DNA of 64,000 nucleotides from Triatoma infestans (taxonomy: Eukaryota; Arthropoda; Insecta; Hemiptera; Reduviidae): NCBI GenBank assembly GCA_011037195.1, contig JAAEAF010001968.1:1-64000 (forward strand), written 5' to 3'. How positions within the stretch are numbered: position 1 is the first letter of the stretch; the number at the start of each line of letters is the position of its first letter. This document shows, piece after piece, positions 59,500 to 64,000 of the stretch. Made by a program: the position numbers and the translations under genes. The notes beneath the pieces are model-generated. The model was not told the DNA's origin, searched no databases, and saw only the letters and a list, made by a program, of their open reading frames with translations.

Positions 59500-60160
59500 G
59501 CAGTTCTGCCATTTGACTTCTGGCAGCCCAGTATAATTTGGACAATGCCTGATTTTAATGTACCCTGTCGGAATCTTCAACGACAGTTGATGGCAATGCT
59601 GAAGGTGCTGCATGGCCATTTCTTTAGTCACTTCAGACAACTTACTATACCTATTCTAAAAAAGCTGCTTCTGTAGATAGTCGCGACCAGTAGCAGCTCT
59701 AAAGCATACGGCTTCTTTTCTATTCACTAAGGAAGAAATAGGCTTGTCCAGAAGCACTTCCCACTTTTTCCCTTGGGCCAACCTTCGCTACCATTTTCAT
59801 GGCTTCTTCATCGAAGGTGGTTTTTACTATCCTGTTAGAACTCAGGGAAAGAGGCAGTGTCGGCAGATCGCTAGACCCTCCGTGACGCGCTGTGGTGTCT
59901 ATAGTGACGATGCGATATCCTTTCTCCATTGGAAGGTGTATTTTCCCTCTGCATTCATCGCTTTGTTGGAGGGTTTTGTACTAGGACTGCTAGGAATCCA
60001 CCATAAGTACCACTTTTGTAGACATGCTGAGCTCAGTCTGGTCTAAGGCTAGAGATGTGGCCTTGATTTCCGCATCGAAATAGGTCCCATTGGAGCCTAG
60101 CAGTCTGAGATTAAATTCGCGGCTCCGGCGTTTTTATTAGCTGACTCAGCCATTCTTGGT
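59500..60160 (-). other. GC-richer unassigned segment, possibly a decayed element
   Basis: The minus strand has a 69-codon open frame, 59720-59929: MEKGYRIVTIDTTARHGGSS with DLPTLPLSLSSNRIVKTTFD. The plus strand also has a 100-codon frame across the same region. Base composition differs from the AT-rich flanks, as for transposon sequence elsewhere in the window. I recognise no domain in either frame and do not assign a function. Confidence 0.3.
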
Positions 60161-60466
60161 CTGGATAGCCACTTATTACTGATAAATTACTCTAAGTTTC
60201 TCAAAATTTGCCGCCTAGGTACCAGCAGACCTGGCTGTTATTTATCTGCTCCTTTATACTCGGAAATACCATCAACAAAAGGATATCAAACTGCGTACTT
60301 TTGTTATAAGATATTCATTGATTTCTTATAGTTTTTGTACGCATCAATATTATAAAAACAATATTGCTCTGAGATATTCAATTTATGAATGTCATATTAT
60401 TTGTCAAATTCCCTATACGTCTCAGAAATTGAATGATATTTCTTATTGTAGTAAATAAAAATTAAC

Positions 60467-60842
60467 CTTAAGTGTATGTAAATAATCATAACAACTGGAA
60501 GAATGGGTACCAAAAATTCTAAATCCCTATTTAATGGTATGTTTCAATGTCAACTTGATCGGAGATAATAAAAAATCTATTGCATTATTTTATGTCGAAA
60601 TAATTTATATTCTAATAATGAGCGATGGAATGTAAATTCTACTGAAGTACTCGGCAATAGATAGTGTAACTGATTGTTACTGTGAAGTTTGTCTATATGT
60701 ACTTATTACGATATATAAATGCAAATAGTATTACCATAGTGTTTCTCCAGTTAGATGGTCATCAATCATCTTATTCTGGATTCCATTTTTATTACACAGA
60801 TTATTAGCTAATTTAATAGGTAATTTCCATAGAAGAAGAGAT
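60467..60842 (-). CDS. Two phase-matched exons of an unidentified gene
   Basis: The upstream exon 60735-60842 (108 nt) is preceded by TTTGTTAG and followed by GTAATA. Its open frame reads SLLLWKLPIKLANNLCNKNG, IQNKMIDDHLTGETL and ends with TG. The next exon 60467-60526 (60 nt) begins with G after an AG, completing a Trp codon, and reads DLEFLVPILPVVMIIYIHL before GTTAAT. Only one frame is open in each exon, and these two frames join in phase. The second exon is a likely membrane span. The acceptor before it (CATTAAATAG) is weak. I do not recognise the protein. Further exons are expected on both sides but none was identified. Confidence 0.4.
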
Positions 60843-60849
60843 CTAACAA

Positions 60850-62260
60850 ATTAAAACAGTTGGTCACTTGTGCTATACTCCTGTATAAGTTGTGAAATGA
60901 AGATTTTACTACTAAGTAAGGAAGTAAGATTTTGTTACTTAAAAACTTTATCTATAAATCATGTAAAGATGTCATAAAACTTAAACAGCATATTGATTAC
61001 TACCATGATATGGTATTTGAAATGTGATTGGTGATGTTGTGTTGTATGTTTGTAATAGCACGAGCTGTTTAGTAAAAGGGCTTGTAAGTATATATGTTTA
61101 AGAGAGAAGTAATAAGAATAATTAAGAAAACGCTGATAGATTAAATTAAATATATTCTTTAAAGATATTTAAATGCTATTCAATAACACAGCAATATTAA
61201 TTAATTTACTGAATTTATTTGGAATAAACTCTTATGTTATAACTTGAAACTGGCACAATCCTGAAGTGTTCTCCTTGGTGTCTACAACAAAACTGTATCT
61301 TAATAAATGATCTAGAATAAAAGCAAATCTCTATCACTGGCATGAGTTTAAGAGAGCGATTCCTGAAGTGTTCTGGCTTTGAAAGCAGAATGCAGACTGT
61401 CCGAAAAAATGCCCTGCTCTAGCGGGGGATTTTCTCTTACAAAAGAGTTGGCCTAACGGATTCTTGTGCCTTTGTTTCTTTAATTGCAATGACCTTTTAT
61501 ATTACAGTACCTGACTCTAAATACATTCTTTTTGAAGGTAAATTCACTATTTATTTTTCAAAACTGCTTCACTTAAATATTGTCAAAATTCACTAAAGTA
61601 TTATTTTTGCATTTATTTTTTCCAATACATATTACTCATAAGGATAAAGTCTATATTCAAAAAATGCTTATTCAGATTTAAAAAATAGTCAATATCAAAT
61701 AAAAAAAATAGCAATGATAATGAAGTATAAATAAATAAATAAATATTTTTTAAATATGTAATATGCATATTCAAAAGCCAGAGCCCCATGGTGCGAGTTC
61801 ATAGTCATGCCAATGGTCATCATGGGGATACGTTTGTAATAACTATAAATGGTTATATAGTTTACATGAGTTAAAATATAAGGAGGAAGGTGCAAAGTTC
61901 AGAGAGAGAATGGTAATAAGGAGGTACAAATCTAGATAGTTTGAACTGGTTCTCGCTGGGCGCGTTCCTCTGATTGGCGCTATGTAACACTATGTAGTAC
62001 CAGTTACTGTTAGTTACATTGGCCAGTATTTTAGTTGCTCGTTATATACATCACTTTCTTCCTTTCCCTTTATAAAAACTATACTCTAATATATACATAT
62101 GTTGGTCCATTAAATGTTGCAGCAATCACTGTTAAAATATCCTAATACAAACTTTCAAATGTATAAAAAAAAATCATATAAATATAAAATTACTTTTAGA
62201 GTGTTTTTCATATGTTTTATTTAATTAAAATTTATTTTATATTATCTATTAAAATATATT
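60850..62260. other. AT-rich DNA, no gene seen
   Basis: I find no exon, transposase or RNA gene. A GC-richer patch at 61940-62040 (TCGCTGGGCGCGTTCCTCTG) is unassigned. Confidence 0.25.
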
Positions 62261-62269
62261 TATGCTAGA

Positions 62270-63000
62270 AAACATGTTTTGCTATTTGTTTAAATCCGGA
62301 AATTGTCGTATATGGGTCAAATCGATCGGGATGATTAATGGTGGAGTCAATGCAATCGGTTTTATAAAAATAGAGAGCTCTAGGACCGTGCAGTTATGTC
62401 GCAGTGAGTCAGTTTGTTCGAAGATGAAACATGTTTGGCTTCAAAGAGCCCGGCAATCTGGCCACACTTACCGAGAGAACATCGGAAGTAAGTTGACTTT
62501 TCATTGGATCGACATATTCATTGGACAGTAGGGCAATTGGGAGCTGTTCTCATAACAGTTGAATCACGGAATTGTGCTACAGGTTGTTGTATTAAATATG
62601 TGGAGAAAGCTAAATTAACGGTCTGAAATACGAAATTGTTCCTATTCAACAGTCAGTTATGGTGTCTGATAAGATAAGTATGTTCCATTTGATCGGGGAC
62701 AATTTCATTCTAATGCATTATAATGCTAAGTCTCTCATGTTAGAATTGTCACCCGATTTTCACCGAAAAAAATCGGTTTTAAATATGACCGATCATGAAC
62801 CCAATAGAAGAACATCTATGGATATGCTGAAGAGATGTATAAGGATTCGGGTGACGCAGCAACTCCGCATCACGCTACTAGAAGAAGGACGCTACTTATC
62901 AGCAATACTGGATTCAAAACATGATTGCCTCAGTGCCGCGCCCTGTCAATGCTTTAGATTTTCTCTAAGAAGGAAAGGGAGATGTTTAGGCATCTGTGTA
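62270..63000 (+). pseudogene. Possible Tc1-type transposase remnant
   Basis: The plus strand reads FHLIGDNFILMHYNAKS (compare the Tc1 pattern with a second catalytic Asp in DNA.PH) and 60 residues on PNRRTSMDMLKRCIRIRVTQ, resembling the segment DLNPIEHLWD.L.R.IR in Tc1 transposases. Upstream pieces with RARQSGHTYREN could be the DNA-binding part. The spacing fits, but the match is weak and broken by shifts. It is followed directly by a family R copy. Confidence 0.4.
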
Positions 63001-63004
63001 AAAG

Positions 63005-63725
63005 TGATTTTCTATTTTTTCTCCAGTTTTTTGTTTTTGTAATCGAATTATGGAAATCGAATTTTCGCCGGAATTAAACGATTTAAAGTCCCGGAGTCCG
63101 AAAAAGTGGTTTTTAGAAAATAGTCGTATGTGTTTGCAATTTGTATATATATTTAAATGCATAGGTCAATAACGAAAAATCCCAGAACGTTCAAGCTTGA
63201 TATTCCGGTTAGGTTAGGTATCACCATGGGATCCGACAGTACGTTGCCTGTCAAAATTTCTCAACCGGAAGTACCATATTACTAAATATTTTTTCACTTT
63301 CAATTTTCTTTAAATTTGTCTACCATTAGAAAATTACATACTAAGAGTTACAATTTTAATTTTGAATAATTTCTCCGGAAAAATGCATTTAAGGACACTT
63401 TTGGGAGAGAGGTAGGGTTAGGTTTTCCTCTCAACTACAATTCTATCATCAAAATAATAATAATAATAACTAGAATTATATACGTTGTTGAAATTCCGAG
63501 TTCAAAGAAAATCAGATGACAGGAAGAACGTTTTTACTGAACTTCATTTTTCTCCGTTTTTCACCATAACACTGTCGGGTTTATTTAAATTTGCTATACT
63601 AACCCGAATACATGATCTATCACTTTTGTTTGAAACTTTCTTCCGAGAATGTTCATTTAAAGAAGTTTTGAGTGTGGGGGGGGAAGAGTGTGTGGTTTTC
63701 TCGAAAAAGTCATTTATTAAGTTAT
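63005..63725 (+). repeat. Unnamed interspersed repeat family R
   Basis: The 5' hairpin is lost. Landmarks TCGAATTTTCGCCGGAATTA, AAAGTCCCGGAGTCCG, ATCACCATGGGATCCGACAG and CTCAACCGGAAGTACC are clear. The 3' end near 63720 lacks the usual TTTCACACCAGA, so the copy is truncated. The open frame 63485-63727 lies inside it. Confidence 0.7.
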
Positions 63726-64000
63726 AGTTTCTCCAATTTATACAAAATTGACTGTCATTGCAATTTTGACACAGAGAACTAATCGACCTCCATATTTTGT
63801 GTAGACTGACCTACCCAAGTGTGTCCAATCATACACCTACCAATAATAACACAACACACCCTCTGTGTATATCCAATTCCCTTCTTCTCCATCGTTTATC
63901 TTCTCTGTCGCAAAATTGCTGATGGCTATGCTGACTTGGCACCAGAAAAACGGTAATGTGGATCCCACCTTAGCCAACTCGTCAATTCTTTCATTACCCT

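Noticed and set aside
59720..60046. Overlapping open frames on both strands as a gene
   Set aside because: Neither translation shows a recognisable motif or splice context, and the region shares a 20-mer with another place, pointing to repeat sequence.

Overview
The window is AT-rich, intron-containing eukaryotic DNA, most likely from an insect. The evidence is spliced exons with GT-AG borders and an insect-type transposon community: jockey-type and I/R1-type non-LTR retrotransposons, piggyBac, mariner, Tc1 and tRNA-derived SINEs. I see no prokaryotic or viral gene, no true tRNA or rRNA gene and no CRISPR array. All calls come from reading the sequence and from family knowledge; no database search was run.

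Host genes are sparse and all incomplete here. (1) Minus-strand exons at 4535-8208 match the ciliary rootlet protein rootletin but carry stops and frameshifts, so they look like a decayed partial copy. (2) A family of small four-membrane-span proteins (LAPTM4/DUF4728-like) occurs as at least three paralogues: gene A (minus, 36688-38567), gene B (minus, 43352-52679, swollen by transposons) and a C-terminal exon of gene C (plus, 33674-33750). Exon lengths and intron phases are nearly identical between the copies. (3) Two phase-matched exons at 60467-60842 (minus) belong to a protein I cannot name, and a single exon-like segment lies at 10605-10694.

The rest is transposon territory. The most striking unit is 19258-25312: a perfect 25-bp inverted repeat encloses a decayed piggyBac (minus) and a fully open two-exon gene (22687-24861, 671 residues) of the DUF7869 type, with aspartates spaced like a DDE transposase. 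I infer a Sola-like DNA transposon with an array of subterminal motifs at its left end, later invaded by piggyBac and by another repeat. Immediately to its right is a jockey element (about 25400-30003) with a stop/start overlap between ORF1 and ORF2. That element is itself interrupted by a 5'-truncated I-like element with a (TAA)n tail and a clean target duplication.

Further right come a Tc1 relic (30475-31510), an inverted-repeat element with a 19-bp target duplication (33201-33561), a tRNA-derived SINE (35097-35281), several LINE 3' ends, a mariner with both ends (42056-43237), R1-like LINE pieces (45950-47290 and 48133-49330), and about a dozen copies of one roughly 1-kb unnamed repeat. 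A small hairpin motif (CTGANGA, variable stem, GAAAC) recurs in otherwise unrelated places with compensatory stem changes, reminiscent of hammerhead-like motifs in Penelope-type retroelements.
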